Shown piece after piece: positions 1 to 9,051 of a stretch of DNA of 64,000 bases. How positions within the stretch are numbered: the stretch's first letter is position 1; every line of letters starts with the position of its first letter. A program made the position numbers and the translations under genes. The stretch comes from JBBSJZ01 sp041739875 (GTDB lineage: Bacteria; Planctomycetota; Planctomycetia; Pirellulales; Pirellulaceae): contig JBGSNA010000147.1 in NCBI GenBank assembly GCA_041739875.1, positions 57,678-121,677 of the forward strand, in the 5' to 3' direction. The notes under the pieces were generated by a model. The model saw nothing but the letters and a program-made list of their open reading frames with translations, did not search any database and was not told the origin of the DNA.

Positions 1-471
1 ACGCAGCAATTCCGCCTCCTGTTGAGTCATGTAGTCGTTGACTGCGTAGATCGACTCAGGTGTCAGGTCTCGTCGCACAATCGCATGGCGCACCGAGTCC
101 CGAAGTGACTCTTTTTGACTATTGCGGTCGATTGCATTCGTGCTTTCAGCGTCGTGGTAATAACGCTCGCTCACGGTGACGTTGCTGGTAAGCTTGTCAC
201 CGCTAGGTCGCAGAAGTCGCTCCTCGTAATCGAATACAGCCTCACTCTTGACGGGCAGTTTCGTTTCCGTCTTCCTTGAGATGAGCGGATTGGTTGGCAA
301 GTTAACGTTGCCTTCCAAGTCCATCTCCATTCGCACACGGAACAGACTGTGATTGACGTTTGGTTTGAGTTCAATCGGCTTCTCTGCTGCGAAAGCATGT
401 TGGGCTGGCGAGATCGCCAGGGCTCCCATGGCGGTCAAAGAACGGGTTAACCAATGGCGACGATTCAGCAT
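1..471 (-). CDS. Partial exported protein of unknown function
   Basis: An open frame of 157 codons starts with ATG at 471 on the minus strand and runs off the left edge without a stop, so the C-terminus is missing. The protein begins MLNRRHWLTRSLTAMGAL, a basic stretch followed by a hydrophobic segment and an A-x-A type site (HAFAAEK, about residue 29), so it is probably exported. The double arginine resembles a weak Tat signal. The rest is soluble and charged, with no domain I recognise. The frame is supported by the signal peptide and by its uninterrupted length up to the window edge. Function unknown. Confidence 0.7.
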   Translation of the reverse strand, partial: MLNRRHWLTRSLTAMGALAISPAQHAFAAEKPIELKPNVNHSLFRVRMEMDLEGNVNLPTNPLISRKTETKLPVKSEAVFDYEERLLRPSGDKLTSNVTVSERYYHDAESTNAIDRNSQKESLRDSVRHAIVRRDLTPESIYAVNDYMTQQEAELLR

Positions 472-1309
472 GTCTTAGAACTCTCGGCGTTTTGCAGGAC
501 GCTGGTGGGTGAAATCGGCTCGCAAGGAACCAATAACACTTGATTCGTTTCTGTTCATCGGACAAATATGCTGAATCGATTCACCTCAAATTCGGCAGGA
601 CAGTCGAAATCCGCACCTTGAGTGCTGCCAAACTGGCGTTTGGGCCGAAAAGCGTCAGTTTCGAGACATCAAAAAGCGATTGCAATCTCAGAATGCGACG
701 CGAGATCGTTCGATTCGCTTAAGGAATTTGCACAAAGTTTGAAACTTTTTCAATCGAACGAGACGCTTGGTGGACCAGAGGATCGGTGGGTCAGTTTATC
801 CAGAATGGCCTAAGTCGTTTCTGGGAAAAGGCTTATCCCAAGTGTCCTGGAAAATCGTGGACGGATTTTCTCGTTTCGGCCCAATATTTCCTACATGTCA
901 ACTGGTCAGTTAGTGGAACTGTCGAGGAAGACAGACTCTTGACACGTCGGTTACAAAGCGAAGTTAGTTCGCGGTCCTAACCGTAATTCAAGAAATTTGA
1001 ACCTTTTGGGTGAACTTCTTCGCAAATTTATTGGTCAAACGAGTGGACATCGCGGCAATTTGACGCGTACTAACACATAGGGTTAACGACAAGGAGTCGT
1101 CGACCTTCTGCCGGCTGGTTTCGGACAGGATACGTGACTGAGATGACGCGTCATCGAAGAAATGTAGTCGAAATCAAAAGGCAGAGAACCTCGTGTTCTT
1201 CCTAAGGATAGGAAGATACCTGGGCAACACCGAAAACGTGCCGAGCGACCCGCCGAGGTCGCATGGAACAACACATCGAACACGTTTTCAGCACTGGGAG
1301 TCAGTGGCG
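472..1309. other. Intergenic region with a 14-bp palindrome
   Basis: About 840 bases between two divergent genes. The short open frames here have no protein-like composition. The only clear structure is a perfect 14-bp palindrome, GATGACGCGTCATC, at 1142-1155, about 155 bases before the sigma factor start. Promoters for both neighbours are expected here but I cannot place them. Confidence 0.6.
1142..1155. promoter_or_regulatory. Perfect 14-bp palindrome upstream of the sigma factor
   Basis: GATGACGCGTCATC equals its own reverse complement. It lies about 155 bases upstream of the sigma factor ATG, inside the only long non-coding stretch nearby. It could be an operator for a dimeric regulator; the sigma factor itself carries extra DNA-binding modules, so self-regulation is conceivable. 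No second copy was noticed in the window. Confidence 0.3.
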
Positions 1310-2983
1310 ATGCACGACGAATATCGCGACGAAAAGATCAAGGATCTCCGAGATCAACTAACTCGATTCGCACCGAAAACGAAAAAGATCGAACAAGCGG
1401 ATCTCGCTGAAAAGCTCTACACAGAGCTCGAAGACGGGCGTCCGTACGCATTTGATTATGTCTGTTTTCGGATCACGAATTATCGACCCGAATTGGCTAG
1501 CCGACACAGCATGCCTTCGGACACGCTCAAGCACGACCTGCGGCTGCTGATCGAGGACTTGATCGACTCAGCAGATATTGCTGTCGAGGAAATTTCTGAG
1601 CCCGTACATACCGTGGACGAGCTGAGCAAAATGTTCAATGTTTCCACGAAGACCATCAGCCGTTGGCGTGATTCCGGCCTCGTGAGTCGTCGGTTCGTGT
1701 TTGGCGGCCGCAAACGAGTTGGATTCTTGCATAGCAGTGTGGAGCGTTTTGTTGCTGGTAACCGCGACAAGATTCGCCGTGGTGAGCGATTCAGCCAGCT
1801 GACCGACGAAGAGAAGAGCGAGATGATCGAGCGGGCTCGTCAACTCGTCGAAAGCGGAGCAAGCCTCTCCGAAGTAACTCGCCAACTGGCTGCGCAGATG
1901 AATCGCAGCCCAGAGACCGTTCGTTATACGTTGAAGAACTTTGACGCAGACCATCGCGCCGTTGCGATCTTCCCAAGCCATCGTGGCACATTGACCGAGG
2001 ACGACAAACGAGCGATCTATCGACTCTTTGATCATGGTGCTAGCGTTCCACAGTTGTGCAAGCGATTCAACCGGAACCGAACCAGCATTCAACGTATTCT
2101 TTTGGATATGCGATCACAGCGAATCGACGAGCTGTCACTGGACTACATCTACAACGAAGATTTTGAAGATGCTAGCCGAGAAGCCGAGTACGTCGGCGCT
2201 GGGCCAGAGCCAGCGACTTTGCCTCGCAAGGTGCGTGTCCCCGCCGGATTGCCGAGCTACCTCGCCGCTCTTTATGACGTCGCGTTGTTGACTCGCGAAC
2301 AGGAATACCACTTGTTCCGCAAGATGAACTACTACAAGCACAAAGCAAGTCGTCTGCGTGAAGAGCTGGCAACGACCAAAGGCTCTCGCACAGCCATCAT
2401 GGACGAGATCGACAAACTCTATGAACAAGCGGTTCGCACCAAGAACCAAATCGTACAGAGCAACCTTCGTTTAGTGGTTTCGATTGCCAAGCGACACGTT
2501 GCAAGTACCGACGATTTCTTCTCGCTCGTCAGCGACGGTAACATGTCGCTGATCCGTGCCGTTGAGAAATTCGATTACTCGCGTGGCAACAAGTTCAGCA
2601 CCTACGCTTCATGGGCAATCATGAAGAACTTTGCACGAACGATTCCGACGGAATTCAAGCACCGTGATCGTTTCCGCACGACAGCCGAAGAATTATTCTT
2701 GGCTCGCCAAGACGATCGCCTTGATCCTTACGTCGAGGAAACCGTCCAACGTCGCCGTCAACGGGAATTATCTAAGATTCTCAATCGTCTCGACGAGCGA
2801 GAGCAAAAGATCATTTCCGCACGATTCGGTTTGGCTCGGGGAACAGAACCGTTGACCTTGAAAGAAGTGGGCGAAGAAATGGGAGTGACCAAAGAGCGGA
2901 TTCGCCAACTCGAAGCTCGCGCTTTGGTGAAACTTCGAGAAGCGGCCGATGAAGCCAAAATCGACGTCGAACTTGGTTCGTAG
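1310..2983 (+). CDS. Sigma-70 family RNA polymerase sigma factor with N-terminal helix-turn-helix modules
   Basis: A 557-residue primary-type sigma factor. Region 2 lies at about residues 375-450: a core-binding stretch with NLRLVVSIAKRH at 385-396, a region 2.3/2.4-like block (KFSTYASWAIMKNFAR) at 428-443. Region 4 at about 485-545 ends in the HTH GVTKERIRQLEARALVKLRE. A classical region 1.1 is absent. Instead the N-terminal half holds a MerR/excisionase-like HTH (TVDELSKMFNVSTKTISRWR, 101-120) and two further HTH-like segments near 185-210 and 235-265. The frame is open further upstream, but ATG 1310 is preferred: GGGAG lies about 10 bases before it and the upstream part is not protein-like. 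It is a single gene, closed by a strong terminator. Confidence 0.9.
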   Translation: MHDEYRDEKIKDLRDQLTRFAPKTKKIEQADLAEKLYTELEDGRPYAFDYVCFRITNYRPELASRHSMPSDTLKHDLRLLIEDLIDSADIAVEEISEPVHTVDELSKMFNVSTKTISRWRDSGLVSRRFVFGGRKRVGFLHSSVERFVAGNRDKIRRGERFSQLTDEEKSEMIERARQLVESGASLSEVTRQLAAQMNRSPETVRYTLKNFDADHRAVAIFPSHRGTLTEDDKRAIYRLFDHGASVPQLCKRFNRNRTSIQRILLDMRSQRIDELSLDYIYNEDFEDASREAEYVGAGPEPATLPRKVRVPAGLPSYLAALYDVALLTREQEYHLFRKMNYYKHKASRLREELATTKGSRTAIMDEIDKLYEQAVRTKNQIVQSNLRLVVSIAKRHVASTDDFFSLVSDGNMSLIRAVEKFDYSRGNKFSTYASWAIMKNFARTIPTEFKHRDRFRTTAEELFLARQDDRLDPYVEETVQRRRQRELSKILNRLDEREQKIISARFGLARGTEPLTLKEVGEEMGVTKERIRQLEARALVKLREAADEAKIDVELGS

Positions 2984-3012
2984 TTCGAATCCGATCCAAT
3001 CTGAGTAACGCC

Positions 3013-3049
3013 AAGCGGCACGAGAACTCGACTCCTCGTGCCGCTTTTT
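3013..3049 (+). terminator. Rho-independent terminator of the sigma factor gene
   Basis: A perfect 12-bp stem (AAGCGGCACGAG at 3013-3024 with CTCGTGCCGCTT at 3035-3046) has a 10-base loop and ends in five T at 3045-3049. It begins 29 bases after the stop codon. Confidence 0.9.
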
Positions 3050-3142
3050 CTGTTGGCATGCGATGGTGGCCTGCAAAGCTGCGTGTGGTGTGTTACTTTG
3101 TTCGCCAAAGAAACACTCCCAAAAATTCATGGCGATTCGCTG

Positions 3143-4096
3143 ATGCAAACACGACCCCTAGGTGATACCGGGCTGGACTTGTCGATTCTTTCATTTGGCG
3201 CTTCGTCGATTGGCGCCGAGTTCCGCTCCATCGATGTGGACGAAGCCCTTCAATGCGTGAACGTCGCGCTGGATCGTGGCATGAATTACATCGACACGGC
3301 GGCATACTACGGACGTGGCATGAGCGAAATCATGCTCGGGCGTGTGCTCCCTCAACTCGACCGCGAGTCGTATATCCTCAGCACAAAGCTTGGCCGATTC
3401 GCACCCCAGCATTTCGACTTTAGCGCCAAGCGAGTCGTCGAAAGCATTGATATCTCGCTCGAGCGAATGCGAATCGATTACATCGACATGGTGTTCTGTC
3501 ACGACATCGAATTTGTCGACATCAACCAAGTCATCGACGAAACGATTCCGGCTTTACAACGGCAAGTTACGCAAGGCAAAGTTCGATTTATCGGTGTCAG
3601 CGGATATCCGATGAAAATTTTTACCGAAATGCTCAAGCGGTCCGAGCTTGACGTGGTGCTCACGTACAACCATTACACACTGCAGAACGACATGGCGCTG
3701 CAGTTGATCGAGCCCTGTAAAGAACACGGAGTGGGTTTGATCAATGCGGCGCCGTTTTCAGCTCGATTGCTAGCCGATGCGCCGCTTCCCGTGTGGCACA
3801 AGGCTCCACCGCATGTTCGCGAGGTTGCCGCCCAGGCGGCGACGCACTGTCGCGAGGCAGGTTCGGACATCGCGAAGATCGCTCTCCAATACTCCGTGTC
3901 GAATCCCGCATTCGCGAGTTGCGTGACCGGTTCAGCGAATCCAGAACGTGTATCGCAATGGTGTGACTGGTTGGAAGAACCGATGGACGAAAACCTCGTC
4001 GCTGAAGTCAAAGAAATCCTCAAACCCATCCATAACTGGGTTTATTGCGAAGGCCGGCCCGAGAACAACGATGCGGAAGCGACGAAGCCCTCATGA
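3143..4096 (+). CDS. Aldo/keto reductase
   Basis: A 317-residue NAD(P)H-dependent oxidoreductase of the AKR superfamily, a single TIM barrel. The catalytic tetrad can be placed at Asp51, Tyr55/56 (in DTAAYYGRG), Lys82 (STKLGR) and His120 (VFCHD). The C-terminal cofactor-binding segment CVTGSANPERV is present. Its overall shape resembles L-galactose / D-threo-aldose dehydrogenase-type members, so a sugar substrate is likely but not proven. The frame is open upstream, but ATG 3143 fits the conserved N-terminus (MQTRPLGDTGLDLS). Its stop overlaps the start of the sugar isomerase-like gene (ATGA), so the two are translationally coupled and probably act in one sugar pathway. Confidence 0.88.
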   Translation: MQTRPLGDTGLDLSILSFGASSIGAEFRSIDVDEALQCVNVALDRGMNYIDTAAYYGRGMSEIMLGRVLPQLDRESYILSTKLGRFAPQHFDFSAKRVVESIDISLERMRIDYIDMVFCHDIEFVDINQVIDETIPALQRQVTQGKVRFIGVSGYPMKIFTEMLKRSELDVVLTYNHYTLQNDMALQLIEPCKEHGVGLINAAPFSARLLADAPLPVWHKAPPHVREVAAQAATHCREAGSDIAKIALQYSVSNPAFASCVTGSANPERVSQWCDWLEEPMDENLVAEVKEILKPIHNWVYCEGRPENNDAEATKPS

Positions 4097-4908
4097 AATC
4101 TTGCATCACGATCAGCCTGGTGGAAGAGGCTCGCGGTGGCCCCTTCGTATTGTGGGACGACCTACATGGGTCGATCCGATTCGCTGCCGAACTCGGTTAT
4201 GACGCCGTGGAAATTTTTCCTCCCGGCCCGGACGCAATCGATCCGGACTCCCTTCACCGTATGCTTGACGAGTACGGTTTAAAGTTGGCTGCGGTCGGAA
4301 CAGGCGCTGGTTGGGTCAAGCACCAGTTGCAACTTGCTGATCCAGATCCTGATCGCCGAGCTGCCGCCCAGACCTACGTTCAATCGATCATCGATTTCGC
4401 TGGCCCGTTTGGTGCAAGTGCGATCATCGGTTCAATGCAAGGTCGAAGTGGCGGGGAAGTGGCGGCACCGGCGGCAAAAGATTACTTGCGAGAGGCCCTG
4501 GAAGCTGGCGGTGAAGCGGCCTCGAAGTACGGTGTGCCGCTGATCTATGAACCGCTAAACCGATACGAGACCAATCAATGCAATCGCATGGCCGATGGCG
4601 TTACGCTTTTGGAATCGCTCCAGACCACGAACGTGGTGCTGCTGGCTGATTTATTCCACATGAATATCGAAGAAGAGGACTTAGGTCGTTCGTTGTTAAC
4701 GGCTGGCAAGCACATCGGACACGTCCACTTCGTCGACAGCAATCGTCGTTCTGTGGGAAACGGTCATTTGGAGTTCAAGAGCATCATCGATGCACTTCGC
4801 CAAATCGATTATTCTGGCTATTTGTCCGCAGAAGCGTTTGCTTGGCCAGACTCGCACGCCGCCGCCCGACAAACCAAGCGAGCCTACGATTACTGGGTAA
4901 ACAGCTAG
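4093..4908 (+). CDS. Sugar phosphate isomerase/epimerase family protein (xylose isomerase-like TIM barrel)
   Basis: A 271-residue AP-endonuclease-2-type TIM barrel. Likely metal-binding positions are the Glu in LIYEPLNRYETN, Asp and His in LADLFHMN, His in HVHFVDSNR and Glu in LSAEAFAWP, the usual arrangement in these isomerases/epimerases. There is no signal peptide, so it is cytoplasmic. ATG 4093 overlaps the stop of the aldo/keto reductase by the ATGA arrangement. The pair suggests sequential conversion of a sugar or sugar acid; the substrate cannot be read from sequence. Confidence 0.85.
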   Translation: MKSCITISLVEEARGGPFVLWDDLHGSIRFAAELGYDAVEIFPPGPDAIDPDSLHRMLDEYGLKLAAVGTGAGWVKHQLQLADPDPDRRAAAQTYVQSIIDFAGPFGASAIIGSMQGRSGGEVAAPAAKDYLREALEAGGEAASKYGVPLIYEPLNRYETNQCNRMADGVTLLESLQTTNVVLLADLFHMNIEEEDLGRSLLTAGKHIGHVHFVDSNRRSVGNGHLEFKSIIDALRQIDYSGYLSAEAFAWPDSHAAARQTKRAYDYWVNS

Positions 4909-4918
4909 TGGCGATAAA

Positions 4919-6805
4919 GTGAAACAACTCGTCGTATTGGCGATCCTTGCGACTGGGGTTACCGTCGCATTTGTGTTGACGGACCCATTGGGGTTAACCA
5001 ACCAGGCAACGCCAGCGACGAATTTTTTAACCGCTTCGGCAATCACGCTCGAGACATTTTCGTTGCTCGTGCCGAGTGTTGCCTTAGCGTTCTTGCTGCG
5101 ACGGCACGCCAAAGAAATCGGGCAGCTCATTGGCACGATCACTTGTTTGGCGATGCCCATCTTGATTCTCGTCAACGCAGTCACTTGGCGTTGGATTGGC
5201 GACTCGTTTTTCTCAGCCACTTTGTGGCGTGCTGCGACGGATCTTCGAGAGAGCTTGGCCGGTCACATCACAATCAATGTCGTGCTCGCCATGAGTTACT
5301 TGTTTCTTGCGATCATCGTGACCACCGCGGTTCTCTGGTTTGCTTCTCGATGGATCGCGAGATTTTGGGAAGCGAGTCGTCGATTGCCGGGTCCCGGAAG
5401 AGTGTTTCTTGCTTTTGTTGTGGTCGCAGCGCCAGGGGTCGTGTTCTGTTGGACGAATTTCCAGAGCGTTCGAGCGGCGATGACACAGTCGCCGTTCCAG
5501 CATCCATGGAGCCTTATGAAGTTCCTGCCGACAACGATTGAGCAAGGTTCCGAAGATCAGCCGCGACTTTCGCGACCAAGCAACGAGATCGCTCTAGCAA
5601 CGGTGCTACTCGCTCGCCAGCAACAGCAACGACACGTTGCACTCCAGCCAAATGTGAAAAGCCAATCATCGGCTCAGCTAGACGTGCTCGTTGTTATCGT
5701 CGAGTCGTTTCGACGCGAGCTTGTGAACAGGGAAGTGATGCCCAACTTGACGCAGTATGCTGACCGCGGGCTCGTGTGTCGTTCGCATTTTTCTGGCGGT
5801 AACGCGACGAATCACGGAATCTTCAGCCTTGTCAATGGACTTGAAGCCATCTGGCACGAATCGGCGGTACGCTACAGCCCGTTGATGAATCGCTTGTTGC
5901 GAGAAGCTGGTTACGAATTAGGTTTTTTCGGGAGTCACAATGATTGGCGCAAGTTCCAAATGGACGGCTACATTAGCTCCGAACATTTCGATCTATTTGA
6001 AGTGACTGCACCGGGGGGAATGGATCGAGATCGTCAAGCGGTCCAGACGGCGTCAAGCTATCTGCAACGTCGCCCGGCAAACGCGGCGCAACGGCCGCCC
6101 AGGCTGGCGATTGTCTATTTATATGCGACGCACGCACCGTATCGCAGCTATGTCGATGACCAGATATTCCAACCTGCTGCGAACGATCGGTTTCTAATCC
6201 CCTACACCGATTCGTCGCGAGAAGAAGTTTGGAACCGCTACAAGAACAGTGCACATTCGGTTGATCGGTTATTGAGTTCGCTACTACGCGAGGATCGCGT
6301 CGTAGTCGTCACAGGTGACCATGGCGAGTCGTTTCTTGATGATGGCACGATCGGTCACGGTACTCGCATCTCGGAATTCCAAAACATGACCCCGGCCATG
6401 ATCTTTGCACCGAACATGCTGCCGCGAGTGATTGACGAGCCGACCATGCATGCCGACCTGCTCCCAACGCTTCTGGGGATCCTCGGCCTCCGACTCAACG
6501 ACGCATCTGCCCTCGACGGCATTGACTTACTCGCCACAAACGACTCGGGGCTACGGAAGCGAACATTCGTAACTCGCGATTACTTATCGGAAGAAGTCGC
6601 GGTGATTTCATCACCCCGTGACATCTCCAACGGCGTGTTTGCGGCGACCGGCTCAGTTTCATTCAAGCCGTTTCACGCCCATCGGCTGAGCGTCATTGAT
6701 CGCTACGGAAATTTATTGCAAGACGAATCGAGCGATGCATTTGACCAATGGTTGATTGAACGCTTTGGGAAGAGGCGATTGACGGGTTCCGTGTTCGAGT
6801 TCTGA
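4919..6805 (+). CDS. LTA synthase-like membrane sulfatase/phosphatase-superfamily protein
   Basis: 628 residues. About five membrane segments in the first 180 residues are followed by an extracytoplasmic alkaline-phosphatase/sulfatase fold. Visible motifs are VIVESFRREL (about 258-267, metal-binding Glu), GGNATNHGIFSL (about 293, with a Thr in the nucleophile position) and VTGDHGES (about 464, metal-binding Asp/His). The nucleophile is Thr in a G-x-A-T context, as in lipoteichoic acid synthase and phosphoglycerol transferases, not the Cys of sulfatases. It probably transfers or hydrolyses a phospho-group on a surface polymer or lipid. The GTG at 4919 directly follows an in-frame TAA, so it is the earliest possible start. 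The M50/HlyD set follows within 8 bases, suggesting one transcript. Confidence 0.82.
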   Translation: MKQLVVLAILATGVTVAFVLTDPLGLTNQATPATNFLTASAITLETFSLLVPSVALAFLLRRHAKEIGQLIGTITCLAMPILILVNAVTWRWIGDSFFSATLWRAATDLRESLAGHITINVVLAMSYLFLAIIVTTAVLWFASRWIARFWEASRRLPGPGRVFLAFVVVAAPGVVFCWTNFQSVRAAMTQSPFQHPWSLMKFLPTTIEQGSEDQPRLSRPSNEIALATVLLARQQQQRHVALQPNVKSQSSAQLDVLVVIVESFRRELVNREVMPNLTQYADRGLVCRSHFSGGNATNHGIFSLVNGLEAIWHESAVRYSPLMNRLLREAGYELGFFGSHNDWRKFQMDGYISSEHFDLFEVTAPGGMDRDRQAVQTASSYLQRRPANAAQRPPRLAIVYLYATHAPYRSYVDDQIFQPAANDRFLIPYTDSSREEVWNRYKNSAHSVDRLLSSLLREDRVVVVTGDHGESFLDDGTIGHGTRISEFQNMTPAMIFAPNMLPRVIDEPTMHADLLPTLLGILGLRLNDASALDGIDLLATNDSGLRKRTFVTRDYLSEEVAVISSPRDISNGVFAATGSVSFKPFHAHRLSVIDRYGNLLQDESSDAFDQWLIERFGKRRLTGSVFEF

Positions 6806-6813
6806 TTGGAGGG

Positions 6814-9051
6814 TTGGTGAACTGGCGTTGCGATCCGGTGGGGCGTTTTGATACTCCCGAAAACAATCGCTTTGTCGGTTGCTTACTGAAATTTTCCACT
6901 CGAATCGATGTCGTGAACTCGGTCGTTTCCAGCCCACCGTTCGTTTTTTCGCCAGCCGTCGCATCCGCTCAAACTAGCGGTCCGTCGTCGAGCGTTGACT
7001 CGTGGGTTGGTGAAACTCGCCGTGAAATTTCCGAGATCGTTCGCGAAGTCGCTGTGGCCGTCCGCAAACCACAGTCGATCCAGCACTTTCTTGCGTTCGT
7101 GGCGGATCGGACGTTACGCGCGATGGCTGCCGAGGGTGTGGTCGTTTGGCGACGCTCTCCCACCAAATCAGAAAGCTCAGGGAATTCCACCTGGGCAGTT
7201 GCGGCGAGATTGGGGCGTGTGACGGACCTGAATTTCACCGCCACGGAACAGCCCGTTCACTTTGCCTTGCTTGACGATATCGCATCAAACGGCACGCCGG
7301 TTGTTGTGCCGTCGACGCCTGGAGCAACCCATTCGGATGTGCCTGCGAATCCAGCAGACGTTCCTGTTGCGATTGTGCCCATTGAAGTCCAGCCAATGGA
7401 GACGACGCCCGTCGAGTACTTGCTTGAAGTGTTCATTGAACCTGATGGTGGTGTTGCAACCCAGCGTGGATACCTTCGGTTCGTTGCCCAGATGGCCGAC
7501 CTGACTGCGGAATTCCTTCGCTCCGACGAGATTCGTCGATTAAAACATCGGCGCTCGATCCAGCGGCAACTCGATTCGATTCTGTCTCGGGTGCACTCCA
7601 GCGACGATGCCAACTCAATCGGGGCCACGCTTGTTGACGGCATTGCTGACGCATTTGGATTCGATCGTGTGGGGCTGTGTCACACGTCGGGAACTCAGGC
7701 ACAACTTGTGGCGGTGAGTTATGTTGATTCGATCGCTCAAGGATCACCCGCCGCAGAAAAACTTCGCGACGCATCGAAATGGGCCAACGGCAGGTCGGTG
7801 GTGCCGTCTACTCACGAGCGAGCAAACAAAGGTGAGACATCTACAGAAGATCTCCACGTTTTGATTGTTGCCCAGTCGGGCGAGAAATCGAAACTTCGAC
7901 TCGTTTGTTTAGCCAAGGATCGTGACCGCGAATTGAGCAGCGATGCCTGCGAAGATATCGAACATTGTTTACACCAGGCGAGTATTGCGATGTCGAAGGC
8001 GGCACGGCTAAAAGTGTTGCCGGGGGTCCGTCGATTGAGCTCTTTCTTAGTGGGCGACGAGTTCTCGGTCGCAAGTAAACGTCGGCCAGCGAGTATTGCC
8101 TTCGCGATCTGTTTGGGTCTGGTTGCAGTGATGTCCGCATTCATTCCTGTACCGCTGACCGTGGTCGCCTCCGGCACACTTCGCCCAAGTATTCTCGACA
8201 ACTTCTGTGCTGTGCGTAGTGCAGTGGTCGAAACCGTTCATGTTGAGCATGGCCAGGCGGTCGTTGCGGGCGAACCGCTCATCACGCTTCATGATGACGA
8301 GCTAGATCAAGTAATCAGGACGCGCATAGCAGATCGCGAAGGCCTGAAAGCACAACTGGATAACTTAAAGCGAAGGCTCCCCGTTGCAGAGCGAAATCGA
8401 TCCGATGAGAGTGATCAATTGCGGAAGGAGCTAGAACTTACAGAAGAATTGGACGGGCTCGAAAATGAATTGGATCTCCTAGAAAACATTCAACAATCAC
8501 TTGTGCTTAAATCAAAAAATGACGGAATTGTGGATGCTTGGCAGATCCAACAACGATTGAGCGGGCGACCGTTGCGGCGCGGCGATTATTTACTCAGCGT
8601 CATTGGTCGTGACACTTCCTGGGTTGTGGATACGAAGGTGCCACAAAACCGTATTTCTAGTTTGCAGCGAGCCCAAGGAGAAAACACGCTTGATGTTCTT
8701 GTAACGCTGCAAACGGATCGTGACGTTTCATGGCCAGCAACGATGGAGCAAATTGGTCCAGGCGTCAGTTCAAATCTCAACGCCAAACCCGAGAGTGCTG
8801 TTCTGATGTCGGTTGTTGATTCAGACGATTGGTCGACAAATAAAAATTCATCTTATGGACCACTGAATGGTTCGCCGGTCCAGGTCGTTTGTCGTTGCGG
8901 TCGCGTGACGCTCGCATATGCGCTCTTGCAAGATGCGATCGTGGCGTTTCGCAGCAACTATCAAATGTATCTCGGTTCGCGGTCGTCGGAACAACCAAAC
9001 CGATCGACATCATCTACTTCCTCGCTCTTGGTGACGTCTGATGCGAAATAG
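6814..9051 (+). CDS. GAF domain-HlyD membrane-fusion fusion protein
   Basis: Up to 745 residues. An N-terminal GAF-like sensor region (about 65-370, possibly two units) is followed by one membrane segment (IAFAICLGLVAVMSAFIPVP, about 428-447). A HlyD/RND adaptor-type part follows: a lipoyl half (VRSAVVETVHVEHGQAV), a coiled coil (about 505-560) and a beta-barrel domain. So a cytoplasmic sensor is joined to a periplasmic adaptor in one chain. The exact start is unclear: GGAGGG at 6808-6813 sits directly before TTG 6814, and GTG 6817 or GTG 6838 may be the real start. The stop overlaps the HlyD gene by 11 bases. With that gene and the M50 protease it forms a compact operon. Confidence 0.8.
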   Translation: MVNWRCDPVGRFDTPENNRFVGCLLKFSTRIDVVNSVVSSPPFVFSPAVASAQTSGPSSSVDSWVGETRREISEIVREVAVAVRKPQSIQHFLAFVADRTLRAMAAEGVVVWRRSPTKSESSGNSTWAVAARLGRVTDLNFTATEQPVHFALLDDIASNGTPVVVPSTPGATHSDVPANPADVPVAIVPIEVQPMETTPVEYLLEVFIEPDGGVATQRGYLRFVAQMADLTAEFLRSDEIRRLKHRRSIQRQLDSILSRVHSSDDANSIGATLVDGIADAFGFDRVGLCHTSGTQAQLVAVSYVDSIAQGSPAAEKLRDASKWANGRSVVPSTHERANKGETSTEDLHVLIVAQSGEKSKLRLVCLAKDRDRELSSDACEDIEHCLHQASIAMSKAARLKVLPGVRRLSSFLVGDEFSVASKRRPASIAFAICLGLVAVMSAFIPVPLTVVASGTLRPSILDNFCAVRSAVVETVHVEHGQAVVAGEPLITLHDDELDQVIRTRIADREGLKAQLDNLKRRLPVAERNRSDESDQLRKELELTEELDGLENELDLLENIQQSLVLKSKNDGIVDAWQIQQRLSGRPLRRGDYLLSVIGRDTSWVVDTKVPQNRISSLQRAQGENTLDVLVTLQTDRDVSWPATMEQIGPGVSSNLNAKPESAVLMSVVDSDDWSTNKNSSYGPLNGSPVQVVCRCGRVTLAYALLQDAIVAFRSNYQMYLGSRSSEQPNRSTSSTSSLLVTSDAK

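Noticed and set aside
540..980. Three overlapping plus-strand frames of 60-64 codons upstream of the sigma factor
   Set aside because: They overlap each other in different frames, have no protein-like composition or ribosome binding site, and fill a normal promoter region.
2984..3000. TTCGAATCC next to a GG-rich stretch, resembling a tRNA T-arm
   Set aside because: No anticodon or acceptor stem can be built around it; it overlaps the sigma factor stop region.
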